Below, in pieces: positions 26,563-35,083 of a stretch of 64,000 bases of DNA. Source of the DNA: Prevotella sp. UBA4330 (GTDB lineage: Bacteria > Bacteroidota > Bacteroidia > Bacteroidales > Bacteroidaceae); the NCBI GenBank assembly GCA_002394385.1, contig DGTS01000011.1, positions 62,001-126,000 on the forward strand. Direction: 5' to 3'. Each line of letters begins with the position of its first letter. Position 1 is the stretch's first letter. Under the pieces are notes generated by a model, which was not told the DNA's origin, ran no database searches, and saw nothing but the letters and a program-made list of their open reading frames with translations. The translations under genes and the position numbers were made by a program.

Positions 26563-27801
26563 ATGAACTATACAAACCTTCTAAAGATAGCCCTTGTGGC
26601 GATTGCGGCAAACAAGATGCGATCGTTCCTCACGGCGCTAGGAATTATCATCGGCATAGCGTCGGTGATAACGATGCTTGCCATCGGACAAGGCACCAAG
26701 CAGAGCATCCAGGCGAACATCTCGGAGATGGGTTCCAACATGATAATGATCAGCCCCGGTGCCGACATGCGTGGCGGAGTGAGACAGGACGCATCGTCGA
26801 TGGAGACGCTGAAACTCACCGACTACCAAGCCATCAAGGACGAGTGCTCATACGTCAAGGCCGTAAGCCCGCTGGTGAACAAGAGCGGGCAATGGATTTA
26901 TGGAAATAACAACACCCCATCGACACTCTACGGCATCAATCAAGACTACCTTGAAATAAGGCAAATATCAGTGAGCGACGGCGAGATGTTCACCGATGCC
27001 GACGTCAAGTCGAGCGCAAAGGTTTGCATACTCGGACAGACGGTAGTTGACAATCTCTTCCCCGACGGCAGCGACCCGGTGGGAAAGGTGGTGCGATTCA
27101 ACAGCATACCATTCAGAGTAATCGGTGTGCTGAAGAAGAAAGGCTACAACTCAATGGGCATGGACCAGGACGACCTCGTGCTTGCGCCATACACCACGGT
27201 GATGAAGCGAATACTCGCACAAACCTACCTCGGCAGCATACAATGTTCGGCAATAACCGAGGGTGTCACCGACAAGGCAACTGAACAGATAACCACAATA
27301 CTCCGGCGCAACCACAAACTGAAAGACGCTACGGAGAACAGCGAGGCCGCCGACGACGACTTCAACATACGCTCGCAAGAGGAACTGGCGTCAATGATGA
27401 ACTCAACCACCAACATGCTCACCATACTGCTCGGCTGCGTGGCAGGCATTTCGCTCATCGTGGGCGGTATCGGCATTATGAACATCATGTACGTCAGCGT
27501 TACAGAGCGCACTCGCGAGATAGGACTGCGCATGAGTGTAGGTGCCAGAGGCATAGACATCCTAAACCAGTTCCTGATAGAAGCAATACTGCTGAGCGTG
27601 ACAGGAGGCATCATCGGCGTGCTGTTGGGAGTAGGCGCCTCATACGCCATAAACATACTTGCCAAGTGGCCCATATCCATCGAACTGTGGACCATCGTCA
27701 TGTCCTTTGCCGTCTGCACATTCACAGGAGTGTTCTTCGGCTGGTATCCCGCAAAGAAAGCAGCGCAACTCGACCCGATAGAAGCCATCAGATATGAATG
27801 A
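26563..27801 (+). CDS. ABC transporter permease (MacB type)
   Basis: 412 residues. One N-terminal membrane helix with the FtsX-like start (MRSFLTALGIIIGIASVITM), a large periplasmic MacB_PCD domain (about residues 50-260), then three C-terminal helices with IVGGIGIMNIMYVSVTERTREIGLRM and ending ARKAAQLDPIEAIRYE-like (AKKAAQLDPIEAIRYE). It transmits ATP hydrolysis as mechanical motion to the adaptor and TolC. Substrates may be antibiotics, peptides or lipids; the linked LytS/LytTR pair suggests cell-envelope stress. Confidence 0.94.
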   Translation: MNYTNLLKIALVAIAANKMRSFLTALGIIIGIASVITMLAIGQGTKQSIQANISEMGSNMIMISPGADMRGGVRQDASSMETLKLTDYQAIKDECSYVKAVSPLVNKSGQWIYGNNNTPSTLYGINQDYLEIRQISVSDGEMFTDADVKSSAKVCILGQTVVDNLFPDGSDPVGKVVRFNSIPFRVIGVLKKKGYNSMGMDQDDLVLAPYTTVMKRILAQTYLGSIQCSAITEGVTDKATEQITTILRRNHKLKDATENSEAADDDFNIRSQEELASMMNSTTNMLTILLGCVAGISLIVGGIGIMNIMYVSVTERTREIGLRMSVGARGIDILNQFLIEAILLSVTGGIIGVLLGVGASYAINILAKWPISIELWTIVMSFAVCTFTGVFFGWYPAKKAAQLDPIEAIRYE

Positions 27802-27819
27802 CCTTAAAATAAACAGAGT

Positions 27820-28872
27820 ATGATTTCAAAAGACAGAAGACTTGCGTCAATACTGCACATAATGTTCTGGGCAGTATTCTTCATGCAGTACATCTTCCTG
27901 GTGCCAAAAGGCGAGAGCCTGCTTGACATCAACGCTATGCTCCATCGTCTTTTGAGACCAATCTCAATGTTCATCATATTCTACATCAACTACCTCTGGT
28001 TAGCACCAAACTATTACCTGAACAAGAAGTACAGGAGGTTCTTCATCATCAATACCACAATCATCATACTGGTATCATTGGCGATGCAGCACATTATGGA
28101 GCACCCCACGGCAAACGTCACACACCCTTCGCCACCTTTGCAGATACATCTTGTCTTTATCGTAAGGCACGCCATGGAGCAAATCATCTTTGCCGCCCTT
28201 GCAACAATGATACGGCTATCGCTGAAGTGGCAGAGCATACACGAAGTGGCACAAGAAATAGAAAAAGAAAAGACAGAGGCACAACTGCTCAGCCTACGCT
28301 CGCAGATACGACCCCACTTCTTGCTCAACACGCTCAACAACATATACGCTCTCATCGCCTTCGACCAGCCTAGGGCTCAACGTGCCGTGATGTCACTCAG
28401 CAGCATGCTGCGCCAAATGATATACGGAAACACCGAAAATGCCATCAGCATAAAGAAGGAAGTGGAGTTCATCGAGAACTACGTCAAGTTAATGAAGATA
28501 AGACTCCCCGACAACGTCAAGGTGGACATGGTGGCAGAGATACCAAAAAGGGGCGACAACATAATGATTGCACCGCTCATCATCATATCGCTTGTCGAGA
28601 ATGCTTTCAAACACGGAGTGAGCCCCACCGAGCCCAGTTTCATCAGCATAAACATCAATGCAACAGCAGAAAGAATAGTATGTGACATCTGCAACAGCAA
28701 TTTCCCAAAGAACGACAAAGACCGAAGCGGACACGGCATTGGGCTGCAACTCGTGGAAAGCCGACTGCAACTATACTACAAGGGGAAACACACATGGGAG
28801 AAGAAAATAGAAAACAACATCTATAAATCTAAAATTATTATCTATGATACTGAACTGCGCAATAATCGATGA
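27820..28872 (+). CDS. LytS/YehU-type sensor histidine kinase
   Basis: 350 residues. Four hydrophobic helices in the first 135 residues, then a coiled coil (EVAQEIEKEKTEAQL) and the His_kinase domain: phospho-acceptor His in LRSQIRPHFLLNTLNNIYAL near residue 167, followed by an HATPase domain with APLIIISLVENAFKHGV (N box) and GHGIGLQLVESRLQLYY (G box). It overlaps the regulator gene by 29 nt, a sign of translational coupling. It probably senses a membrane signal handled by the upstream pump. Confidence 0.93.
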   Translation: MISKDRRLASILHIMFWAVFFMQYIFLVPKGESLLDINAMLHRLLRPISMFIIFYINYLWLAPNYYLNKKYRRFFIINTTIIILVSLAMQHIMEHPTANVTHPSPPLQIHLVFIVRHAMEQIIFAALATMIRLSLKWQSIHEVAQEIEKEKTEAQLLSLRSQIRPHFLLNTLNNIYALIAFDQPRAQRAVMSLSSMLRQMIYGNTENAISIKKEVEFIENYVKLMKIRLPDNVKVDMVAEIPKRGDNIMIAPLIIISLVENAFKHGVSPTEPSFISININATAERIVCDICNSNFPKNDKDRSGHGIGLQLVESRLQLYYKGKHTWEKKIENNIYKSKIIIYDTELRNNR

Positions 28873-29557
28873 CGAGCCCCTGGCTGCCGAACTGCTGGCA
28901 AGTTATGCCGACAAGACACCGTCGCTGAACCTGATTGGTTGCTACAACAGTGCTGTGTCTGCAATAAAGGACATCCGCGAGAAGTCCATTGACATCCTCT
29001 TCCTTGACATCCAGATGCCCGAACTCAGCGGTCTGGAATTTGCTAAACTAATACCCAAGCAAACAAAAATCATCTTCACAACAGCATTCGACCAGTATGC
29101 CATAGAGGGATACAAGGTAAATGCACTCGACTACCTGCTCAAGCCCATCAGTTACGAGAACTTCCTCATGAGCGTTCAGCGCGCAGAGGCATGGTTCGAA
29201 AACTCATATAAACAAGACACTTTCAAACGAGACAAGTTCATATACGTTAAAAGCGAGTACAAGCACGTGCAAGTCCCGCTCGACGACGTGACCTATATCG
29301 AAGGGCTGAAAGACTACGTCAAGTTCTATTTCGCCGACGACACAAAGCCCGTAATGTCGCTGATGAGCATGAAAAACCTCGAGGAATTCCTGCCAAGACC
29401 CGACTTCATGCGCATACACCGCTCGTTCATCGTGCACATGTCAAAAGCGAAACTCATCGACCGCATGCGCATCGTCTTCGGCGACATCTATCTACCCGTC
29501 TCCGACAGTTACAAAGACGACGTGGCAAACTACATCAACGAACACACAATAGGTTAA
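28844..29557 (+). CDS. LytTR-type response regulator
   Basis: 237 residues: receiver domain with acidic pocket (IIDDEP), phospho-acceptor Asp in ILFLDIQMPELSG near residue 55, Thr in IIFTTAFDQYA and Lys in DYLLKPI. A LytTR DNA-binding domain follows (residues 130-235, FIYVKSEYKHVQVPLDDVTYIEG...FMRIHRSFIVH). It is the last gene of the efflux operon and may control that operon. A terminator follows directly. Confidence 0.94.
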   Translation: MILNCAIIDDEPLAAELLASYADKTPSLNLIGCYNSAVSAIKDIREKSIDILFLDIQMPELSGLEFAKLIPKQTKIIFTTAFDQYAIEGYKVNALDYLLKPISYENFLMSVQRAEAWFENSYKQDTFKRDKFIYVKSEYKHVQVPLDDVTYIEGLKDYVKFYFADDTKPVMSLMSMKNLEEFLPRPDFMRIHRSFIVHMSKAKLIDRMRIVFGDIYLPVSDSYKDDVANYINEHTIG

Positions 29558-29561
29558 TAAC

Positions 29562-29599
29562 AGGAGGGCACTGAAAATGAAGTGCCCTCCTTACTTTTA
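29562..29599 (+). terminator. Terminator of the efflux/two-component operon
   Basis: An 11-bp perfect stem (AGGAGGGCACT with its complement) and seven-base loop, followed by TTACTTTTA, starting 5 nt after the stop codon. Confidence 0.75.
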
Positions 29600-29619
29600 C
29601 CTCCTCAGAATGCCACTGC

Positions 29620-29741
29620 ATATCTTTCGGCATGCAACTAATATCAAACGGGCTAACAATGTTATTAACTTTGTCGAACAAAGTTATTAACTTTGTTAGC
29701 CCACTTGCATCTGTCTGATATCCAATAAGATACAAAACGGC
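29620..29741 (+). repeat. 22-bp phased array C
   Basis: ATATCTTTCGG starts at 29620, ATATCAAACGG at 29641, TAACTTTG words at 29666 and 29688, and ATACAAAACGG at 29730. The first and last words are 110 bp (5 x 22) apart. It contains the same word types as arrays A and B. It lies between two converging genes, with no ORF. Confidence 0.65.
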
Positions 29742-29815
29742 ACCTGTGCCATATTTGACAACATGGCAAGAAAACCTATCTGAAAGATAAAAAGGATTGA
29801 GGTTCTACTGCAAAA

Positions 29816-30703
29816 CTACTTCATATATTGCTTTATCTCGGAGAACGGAATGCAGAGGTCCACCACTCCATCCACGCCGGCGGCAACCTCATACTTGTCA
29901 TAGACGAAGTGTGCCTCTTCGTTCTTGAAGTCAACATAGAAGTTGTCGTTATGCACTGGCGGGAAATCGGCATCTATCAGCGTGCGGTAGTCGTCAAGAT
30001 TTGTCGCCTTTGTCTTCAGCAGTTTCGCGATAGGTCCTTCTGAACCGGCAGCAAAGATGTCGTTATATAAGAGGCGACGGTCTGAGCGCAGGTCGTACAT
30101 GAAATATTCGACAGTGAATAAAACTCCGGCGCCTAAACCTGAACCCATGTCATACATTATTTTTTTAGAGTAAGTGGCATAGCCATCTTCGGTAAGCGAC
30201 ACTTCCGAAAGTTCGTAATTCATCGACTGAGGGTATGGATTGTATTCCTCGCCTTCGATGTATCGCGCGTCAGACTCTCCCATCTTGTCCACTTTCTTCC
30301 ATTCGCCATCACCTTCAAACTCTTTGTTGAGGTAGTTCAAGAAAGAGTCGATGTCTTCATATTTGTCACCCACAAAGAAGTGCAGCAGTTCTTTCTGGAA
30401 CTTCTTTATGTTGCAATTCTCAGCACTCACGGGCCATTGCACATGCCAAGTCTGGTCGGCATAGAGCGCCCGCTGGATGTTTGCTTTGAAGAAACTCTCG
30501 CCTTCATAGGTGCGACTCGTCAGGATGATGGGACCTTTTGCCTGCTCTGTTTCCGCAACCTCATCGGTTTGCTCGGTCTCTACTTCGCTTGTCTTTGCAG
30601 TAAGGTTGTCTATCTTCTGCAACACTCTCTTGCATGAGCACATGGGCAATGTAACGCCAATACTCATCAGTAAAAGGAATAGATAAGTCTTTAGATTTTT
30701 CAT
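29816..30703 (-). CDS. Lipoprotein with RsiV-like (DUF3298) C-terminal domain
   Basis: 295 residues. A lipobox is visible (LPMCSC, Cys near residue 23-24), then an acidic linker rich in Glu/Thr. The C-terminal part (HNDNFYVDFKNEEAHFVYDKYEVAAGVDGVVDLCIPFSEI) has the pattern of DUF3298, shared with the RsiV lysozyme-sensing anti-sigma factor of Bacillus. It is probably anchored in the outer or inner membrane facing the periplasm. No sigma factor gene is adjacent, so a regulatory role is not supported; it could bind a cell-wall ligand. Confidence 0.7.
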   Translation of the reverse strand: MKNLKTYLFLLLMSIGVTLPMCSCKRVLQKIDNLTAKTSEVETEQTDEVAETEQAKGPIILTSRTYEGESFFKANIQRALYADQTWHVQWPVSAENCNIKKFQKELLHFFVGDKYEDIDSFLNYLNKEFEGDGEWKKVDKMGESDARYIEGEEYNPYPQSMNYELSEVSLTEDGYATYSKKIMYDMGSGLGAGVLFTVEYFMYDLRSDRRLLYNDIFAAGSEGPIAKLLKTKATNLDDYRTLIDADFPPVHNDNFYVDFKNEEAHFVYDKYEVAAGVDGVVDLCIPFSEIKQYMK

Positions 30704-30760
30704 GTTATGTTTGTTTTACAAGATTAAGAGTTTAGAAGTGTGGAACTTTTCACTCGACAC

Positions 30761-31471
30761 TTATTCGTAATCGTCGATGACGGCATTGACAAAATCCATC
30801 ATCGGCTTTGCCACCTGAAACACCTTTGCCATCTCGTCGAGCCATCGGTCACCGTCGAAGAAGGTGTCGGGCACATGTTTCCAGCAGCAATAATCTTTCC
30901 GTTTCAGATATTCCACATGTTCATAGTCGCGCGGGAATCCCTTAGGGGCAGTGGTGAGCACCGACAGGCCAAAGCCCTTGGGCGCGGCTCCCTCGTCACT
31001 CCACTCTCCGCAGCCTGGTTTTCCGAAGAAGTTGATGAACTTTCTGCTTTCAACAATACCGAGCCAGCGGTCGATGTCGGACATTATCTCGTTGCGACAT
31101 GCCGTGAGGATATTAGTGGGCAACCAGTAATTGCCACAAGCAAGGAGACAGTTGCCTGGTTCCAGATGGATGTAATAGCCTCCGCGCAACGCCTTCTTGC
31201 CATGAGCATTGATATATGCGCCCAGATGTCGCTTGTAAGGCGACTTGTCTGGCGAGAAACGGGTGTCGCGGTAGAAACGATAGACAGCATCCTTCACCGT
31301 TACATGGGCGATGGAAAAGTCGAACTCTGCGATGCGGGCAATAGCCATAGAGATGCCTTCCTCGAAGTCCGCCCTTACGGCATCATACTCTGGACGATGC
31401 TCCTGAAACCACGGGCGGTTGTTGTTCGCCGCCACATCTTTTAGAAACTGTATTATTCTTTGTGAGTGCAT
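30761..31471 (-). CDS. DUF2461 family protein
   Basis: 236 residues matching the DUF2461/TIGR02453 family throughout: LKDVAANNNRPWFQEHRPEYD near residue 10, YRFYRDTRFSPDKSPYKRHLGAYI, GGYYIHLEPGNCLLACG and the C-terminal CWKHVPDTFFDG region. It has no signal peptide. Members are widespread in bacteria and some fungi; the function is not established. It is 57 nt upstream of the lipoprotein gene on the same strand. Confidence 0.88.
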   Translation of the reverse strand: MHSQRIIQFLKDVAANNNRPWFQEHRPEYDAVRADFEEGISMAIARIAEFDFSIAHVTVKDAVYRFYRDTRFSPDKSPYKRHLGAYINAHGKKALRGGYYIHLEPGNCLLACGNYWLPTNILTACRNEIMSDIDRWLGIVESRKFINFFGKPGCGEWSDEGAAPKGFGLSVLTTAPKGFPRDYEHVEYLKRKDYCCWKHVPDTFFDGDRWLDEMAKVFQVAKPMMDFVNAVIDDYE

Positions 31472-31588
31472 GAGGGGGAGTTAGGAGTTAGGAGTTCTTT
31501 GTCGCATCGCTTTGGACTCAGCATTGCGCCGGAGTACCCTCAGAGCACATGAAAAGCGTCACTTCGGGTCGAGCGAGGCGTTGGGAGT

Positions 31589-32227
31589 TTATTCAAAGCC
31601 CACTTTAGGACAGAACTTTTCAAACGGACATTCACCGCATTTGGGTTTCCTGCTCTGACATATATACCTGCCATGTAGCAGAATCCAGTGATGGGCATCT
31701 GCCTGCATATCAGAAGGAATGTATTTCTTGAGAGTCAACTCCACTTTCAATGGAGTGTTTGCAGTCTTTGGCACAAGACCTAAACGATGGCTCACACGGA
31801 ACACATGGGTATCAACGGCAATGGCAGAGCGACCGAATCCCACCGCCTGAACGACATTGGCTGTCTTGCGCCCAACTCCAGGAAGTTTCACAAGGTCGGA
31901 CATTTCGGAAGGCACCTCGCCGCCAAAGTCACAGACAAGCATGCGCGACAGTTCTACAAGGTGTTGAGCCTTTGAGTTAGGATAACTGACGCTCTTTATA
32001 AGTTCGAGCACATCCTCAATTTCCGCCTGTGCCATTGTCTTGGCATCAGGATAATGTAAGAAGAGTTCGGGAGTAACCTGATTGATGCGTTTGTCCGTGC
32101 ACTGGGCACTGAGCACCGTTGCCACAAGCAACTGGAACACGCTTCCGAACTCCAGTTCTGTAGAAACGTGGGGCATCTTCTTGGAATAATGGTCAAGAAG
32201 AATGTTATAACGCTCTGCCCGAGTCAT
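31589..32227 (-). CDS. nth: Endonuclease III
   Basis: 212 residues from MTRAERYNILLDHY. The frame continues upstream to 32341, but that part is translated repeat sequence, so 32227 is the start. The helix-hairpin-helix LVKLPGVGRKTANVV holds the catalytic Lys, and VDTHVFRVSHRLG the catalytic Asp. The C-terminal [4Fe-4S] motif C-x6-C-x2-C-x5-C is present (CQSRKPKCGECPFEKFC). It removes oxidised pyrimidines and cuts the abasic site in base-excision repair. Confidence 0.95.
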   Translation of the reverse strand: MTRAERYNILLDHYSKKMPHVSTELEFGSVFQLLVATVLSAQCTDKRINQVTPELFLHYPDAKTMAQAEIEDVLELIKSVSYPNSKAQHLVELSRMLVCDFGGEVPSEMSDLVKLPGVGRKTANVVQAVGFGRSAIAVDTHVFRVSHRLGLVPKTANTPLKVELTLKKYIPSDMQADAHHWILLHGRYICQSRKPKCGECPFEKFCPKVGFE

Positions 32228-32424
32228 GTTTTTTAGTTGATGAGTAAACGAGAGACAAGTTGACAAGTAAACAAGTTGACAAGTTGACAAGTAAACAAGT
32301 TGACGAGAAAACGAATTGACGAGTAAACAAGCGAATTGCACAAGGTCTTGAAATCAAGCAACCTGTCAACTCGTCCGCTCGACCCTTGGTCGCTTTGCTC
32401 GCAAAGAACTTGTTTACTCGTCAA
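32228..32424 (+). repeat. GTTGACAAGTAAAC word repeats forming two opposed arms
   Basis: From 32228 to 32330 words such as AAGTTGACAAG and GAGTAAACAAG alternate. At 32403-32425 the complementary words AACTTGTTTACTCGTCAACT appear. The two arms could form a long hairpin in the transcript between the Skp-like gene and nth. The region has no gene. Confidence 0.65.
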
Positions 32425-32433
32425 CTACAATTA

Positions 32434-33036
32434 TTACTTCTTCTCTTCTGCCTTTGCTGGCTCTGCGGCCTTTGCTGGCTTGTATGCCTTGTTAAGACCG
32501 GCAACGACCTCCTTAGTGATATCGAGAGACTTGTCACTATAAAGTACGTTGTCGCCTGCCTTACTGAGAATCATTGAGTACTTCTTGTCCTTGTTATACT
32601 GGGCGAGGAAGTGCTGGATGCTGTCACGAAGAGCCTTGCTGTACTTTTCAGACTCTGCCTGAAGTTCGGCAGCCAGACGCTGCTGCAACTGCTGGAGGTC
32701 AGCCTGCTGCTTCTGAAGGTTTGCATTCACCGTCTGTGCCTGCTGCTGGGTGTATTTGTTGTTCTGCAGGTTCTGCTGGAACTGCGCTGCCTGGTTCTGC
32801 AGAGCCTGTCCCTTCTGGTTCAGAGTGTTGTCTGCGTTCTTTGTTTTCTTCTCGAACTCAGCCTTGAAATCGGTGCAGAACTTGTAGGTGGAATCGAGTT
32901 CCTCGATATCAACATACGCAATCTTAAGTTCAGAACTCTGAGGAGCGTCCGACTTCTGGCCGGCAGTGTTGCCCCCGTTGTTGCATGATGTCATGACAAG
33001 TACTGCTGCCATGGCAAGGAAAAATGTTTTCTTCAT
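32434..33036 (-). CDS. OmpH/Skp-like periplasmic chaperone, lipoprotein form
   Basis: 200 residues with a lipobox (VLVMTSCNN, Cys 18). A Skp-like fold follows: KIAYVDIEELDSTYKF, then a long Gln/Ala-rich coiled coil (residues 70-140) and the closing segment KKYSMILSKAGDNVLYSDKSLDITKEVVAGLNKAY. The C-terminal tail is Ala/Lys/Glu-rich (KPAKAAEPAKAEEKK). Skp proteins hold outer-membrane proteins during transit through the periplasm. It starts 6 nt after the small membrane protein gene, so the two form an operon. Confidence 0.88.
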   Translation of the reverse strand: MKKTFFLAMAAVLVMTSCNNGGNTAGQKSDAPQSSELKIAYVDIEELDSTYKFCTDFKAEFEKKTKNADNTLNQKGQALQNQAAQFQQNLQNNKYTQQQAQTVNANLQKQQADLQQLQQRLAAELQAESEKYSKALRDSIQHFLAQYNKDKKYSMILSKAGDNVLYSDKSLDITKEVVAGLNKAYKPAKAAEPAKAEEKK

Positions 33037-33042
33037 TGTGAT

Positions 33043-33264
33043 TTAATTGTTTATTTTGTTTTTTATTTCTTCTGCCTTATCTGCATTCTGGCGTGCTTCA
33101 CGGTCCTGGTCGATAACACAATGTATGCCAAGTTTTCGCATCGCAGCACTATCATGAATGTGCTGTGATGTGAACTCCCCTTTCTTCTTGAAAAGCACCT
33201 TAACACTTAATAATGCTAAACAAATAGCAATTATTAACACTGTTAATATTATTGTTTCAACCAT
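33043..33264 (-). CDS. Small conserved membrane protein
   Basis: 73 residues from MVETIILTVLIIAICLALLS; an upstream extension to 33405 is not supported because the promoter lies inside it. One transmembrane helix (residues 3-22) is followed by a cytoplasmic part with KKKGEFTSQHIHDSAAMRKLGIHC and a charged tail. The pattern of a single helix plus a Cys/His-containing segment is familiar from Bacteroidetes small membrane proteins, but no function is known to me. It is 6 nt ahead of the Skp-like gene. Confidence 0.75.
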   Translation of the reverse strand: MVETIILTVLIIAICLALLSVKVLFKKKGEFTSQHIHDSAAMRKLGIHCVIDQDREARQNADKAEEIKNKINN

Positions 33265-33270
33265 TTTTCG

Positions 33271-33278
33271 TAATTTTG
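33271..33278 (+). promoter_or_regulatory. -7 box of pepD
   Basis: TAATTTTG, 78 nt before the pepD start. The upstream element is weak. It faces the minus-strand promoter at 33311-33344, so the two transcripts overlap at their 5' ends. Confidence 0.5.
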
Positions 33279-33310
33279 CGCATGAAAGCACGCAATTCTG
33301 TTTGCGCTTG

Positions 33311-33344
33311 CAAAGATAATGATTTTTTTTGTAAAACACACAAA
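33311..33344 (-). promoter_or_regulatory. Promoter of the small membrane protein / Skp-like operon
   Basis: On the minus strand TATCTTTG (33318-33311) with TTTG (33344-33341) 22 bp upstream, slightly longer than the usual spacing. It overlaps the divergent pepD leader. Confidence 0.6.
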
Positions 33345-33356
33345 ATAGAATTAATA

Positions 33357-34805
33357 ATGAACAAAAGTGACTTAATCCCCGCTTGCGTATTCGAGCAATT
33401 CGCAAAAATCAATCAGATTCCCCGCCCCTCAAAGCACGAGGAAAAGATGATTGAGTATCTGAAGAAATTTGGTGAAGACCATGGTCTTGAAACGAAAGTT
33501 GACGAGACGGGTAACGTAATCATTCGTAAAGGAGCCACGCCAGGATACGAAGACAAGAAGACCGTTATTCTGCAAAGCCACATGGACATGGTGTGTGAGA
33601 AACTTGTTGACATCGACTTCGATTTCAACAAAGATGCCATACAGACATACATCGACGGCGAATGGCTAAGAGCCAAGGGCACCACACTGGGTGCTGACGA
33701 CGGCATCGGCTGCGCTATAGAACTGGCAATACTTGAGAGCAACGACATAGAGCACGGTCCTATAGAGTGCGTCTTCACACGCGACGAGGAGACAGGTCTC
33801 ACTGGCGCCGAGGGAATGAAGCCGGGCTTCATGACTGGCGACATGCTCATAAACCTCGACTCTGAGGACGAGGGACAGATATTCGTGTCATGTGCTGGCG
33901 GAAGAAACACCACCGCAACATTCCACTTCGAGAAGGAGGATGCTCCCGAAGGCCTCTTCTTCATGAAGGCTTCGCTGAAAGGGCTCATCGGAGGCCACTC
34001 TGGTGACGACATCAACAAGAAACGCGCCAATGCGCTGAAGACTCTCGCCCGCTTCCTTTACAAGGTGCAGGAGAAATACGGACTGCGCCTGGCAAGTTAT
34101 AATGCAGGAAAACTGCACAACGCCATCCCACGCGACGGCGTGGCAATCTTCGGCGTTGACAAAGAAGTTAAAGAGAACGTGAAGGCCGACTGGAATGTAT
34201 TTGCATGCGAGGTGCAGGAAGAGTATCATGTAACCGAGAAGTCAATGCAGTTCAACCTTGAGAGTTGCGAAAGCGAGAAGGTGCTCCCGCTGGAAGTGTC
34301 AACGAAGTTGATTCAGGCACTCCAGGCTGTTGACAACGGCGTGTTCGCCATGTGTCAGGACGAGGCTATCTCGTGGTTGGTAGAGACTTCAAACAACGTG
34401 GCAAGCATCGAGACCTTCGACAACGAGATTAAGATTGTGGCATCGCAACGAAGCAACGTGATGAGCGCACTCGACAACCAGGCAGCCACTATCAAGGCTG
34501 TATTCCAACTCGCTGGCGCAGAGGTGGTTCAGGGCGACGGTTATCCAGCATGGAACATGAACCCCGACAGCAAACTGACTGCAATAGCAGTGGAGAAATA
34601 CAAGGAACTCTTCGGCAAGGAGCCTAAGGTGCTGGGCATTCACGCTGGTCTAGAGTGCGGACTGTTCTCAGAGAAATATCCTAATCTCGACATGGTGTCC
34701 TTCGGTCCTACCCTTCGCGGAGTGCATTCACCCGATGAGTGCCTGCACATCCCGACAGTAAAGATGGTGTGGGATCATCTCCTCGCTATATTGAAGAGTA
34801 TTTGA
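33357..34805 (+). CDS. pepD: Aminoacyl-histidine dipeptidase (peptidase D, M20 family)
   Basis: 482 residues from MNKSDLIPACVFEQF; an in-frame start at 33252 would precede the promoter. Metal ligands of the M20 site are visible: His and Asp in LQSHMDMVCE, Asp in LGADDGIGCA, the catalytic Glu pair in FTRDEETGLTGAEG and Asp in LINLDSEDEG. The lid/dimerisation domain and the C-terminal HSPDECLHI motif are complete. It hydrolyses Xaa-His dipeptides and other short peptides in the cytoplasm. It appears monocistronic, with a terminator at 34887-34926. Confidence 0.95.
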   Translation: MNKSDLIPACVFEQFAKINQIPRPSKHEEKMIEYLKKFGEDHGLETKVDETGNVIIRKGATPGYEDKKTVILQSHMDMVCEKLVDIDFDFNKDAIQTYIDGEWLRAKGTTLGADDGIGCAIELAILESNDIEHGPIECVFTRDEETGLTGAEGMKPGFMTGDMLINLDSEDEGQIFVSCAGGRNTTATFHFEKEDAPEGLFFMKASLKGLIGGHSGDDINKKRANALKTLARFLYKVQEKYGLRLASYNAGKLHNAIPRDGVAIFGVDKEVKENVKADWNVFACEVQEEYHVTEKSMQFNLESCESEKVLPLEVSTKLIQALQAVDNGVFAMCQDEAISWLVETSNNVASIETFDNEIKIVASQRSNVMSALDNQAATIKAVFQLAGAEVVQGDGYPAWNMNPDSKLTAIAVEKYKELFGKEPKVLGIHAGLECGLFSEKYPNLDMVSFGPTLRGVHSPDECLHIPTVKMVWDHLLAILKSI

Positions 34806-34873
34806 TTAGTTGACAAGTAAACGAGTTGACGAGTTGACAAGTTGACGAGTTGACAAGTTGACGAGTTGACAAG
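34804..34873 (+). repeat. GAGTTGAC/AAGTTGAC tandem repeat
   Basis: About eight alternating 8-bp units (GAGTTGAC and AAGTTGAC) directly after the pepD stop. They use the same words as the repeats near 19376 and 32228, but the opposite arm is absent. Confidence 0.7.
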
Positions 34874-34886
34874 TATAAAAGAAAAT

Positions 34887-34930
34887 GCCCCGGTTTATGG
34901 TATCACTACGTAAACCGGGGCAAAACCTTT
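34887..34930 (+). terminator. Terminator after pepD
   Basis: An 11-bp perfect GC-rich stem (GCCCCGGTTTA with its complement) with a 13-base loop, followed by AAAACCTTT. The A run before the stem (34880-34884) also allows it to work for the minus strand. The remainder to 35083 shows no gene. Confidence 0.65.
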
Positions 34931-35083
34931 AAAAAACTACCTATTGAATATAATTTGTTGTGTTATGGACAGCACTTGCCCATAATTGTCTTGTTTATCA
35001 ATCTCCTTATGTATATCATAATCCAATCCCTATATATAAATAATGTATAGGGAAGAATGGATAAAACATATAGGGAAAGTTAA

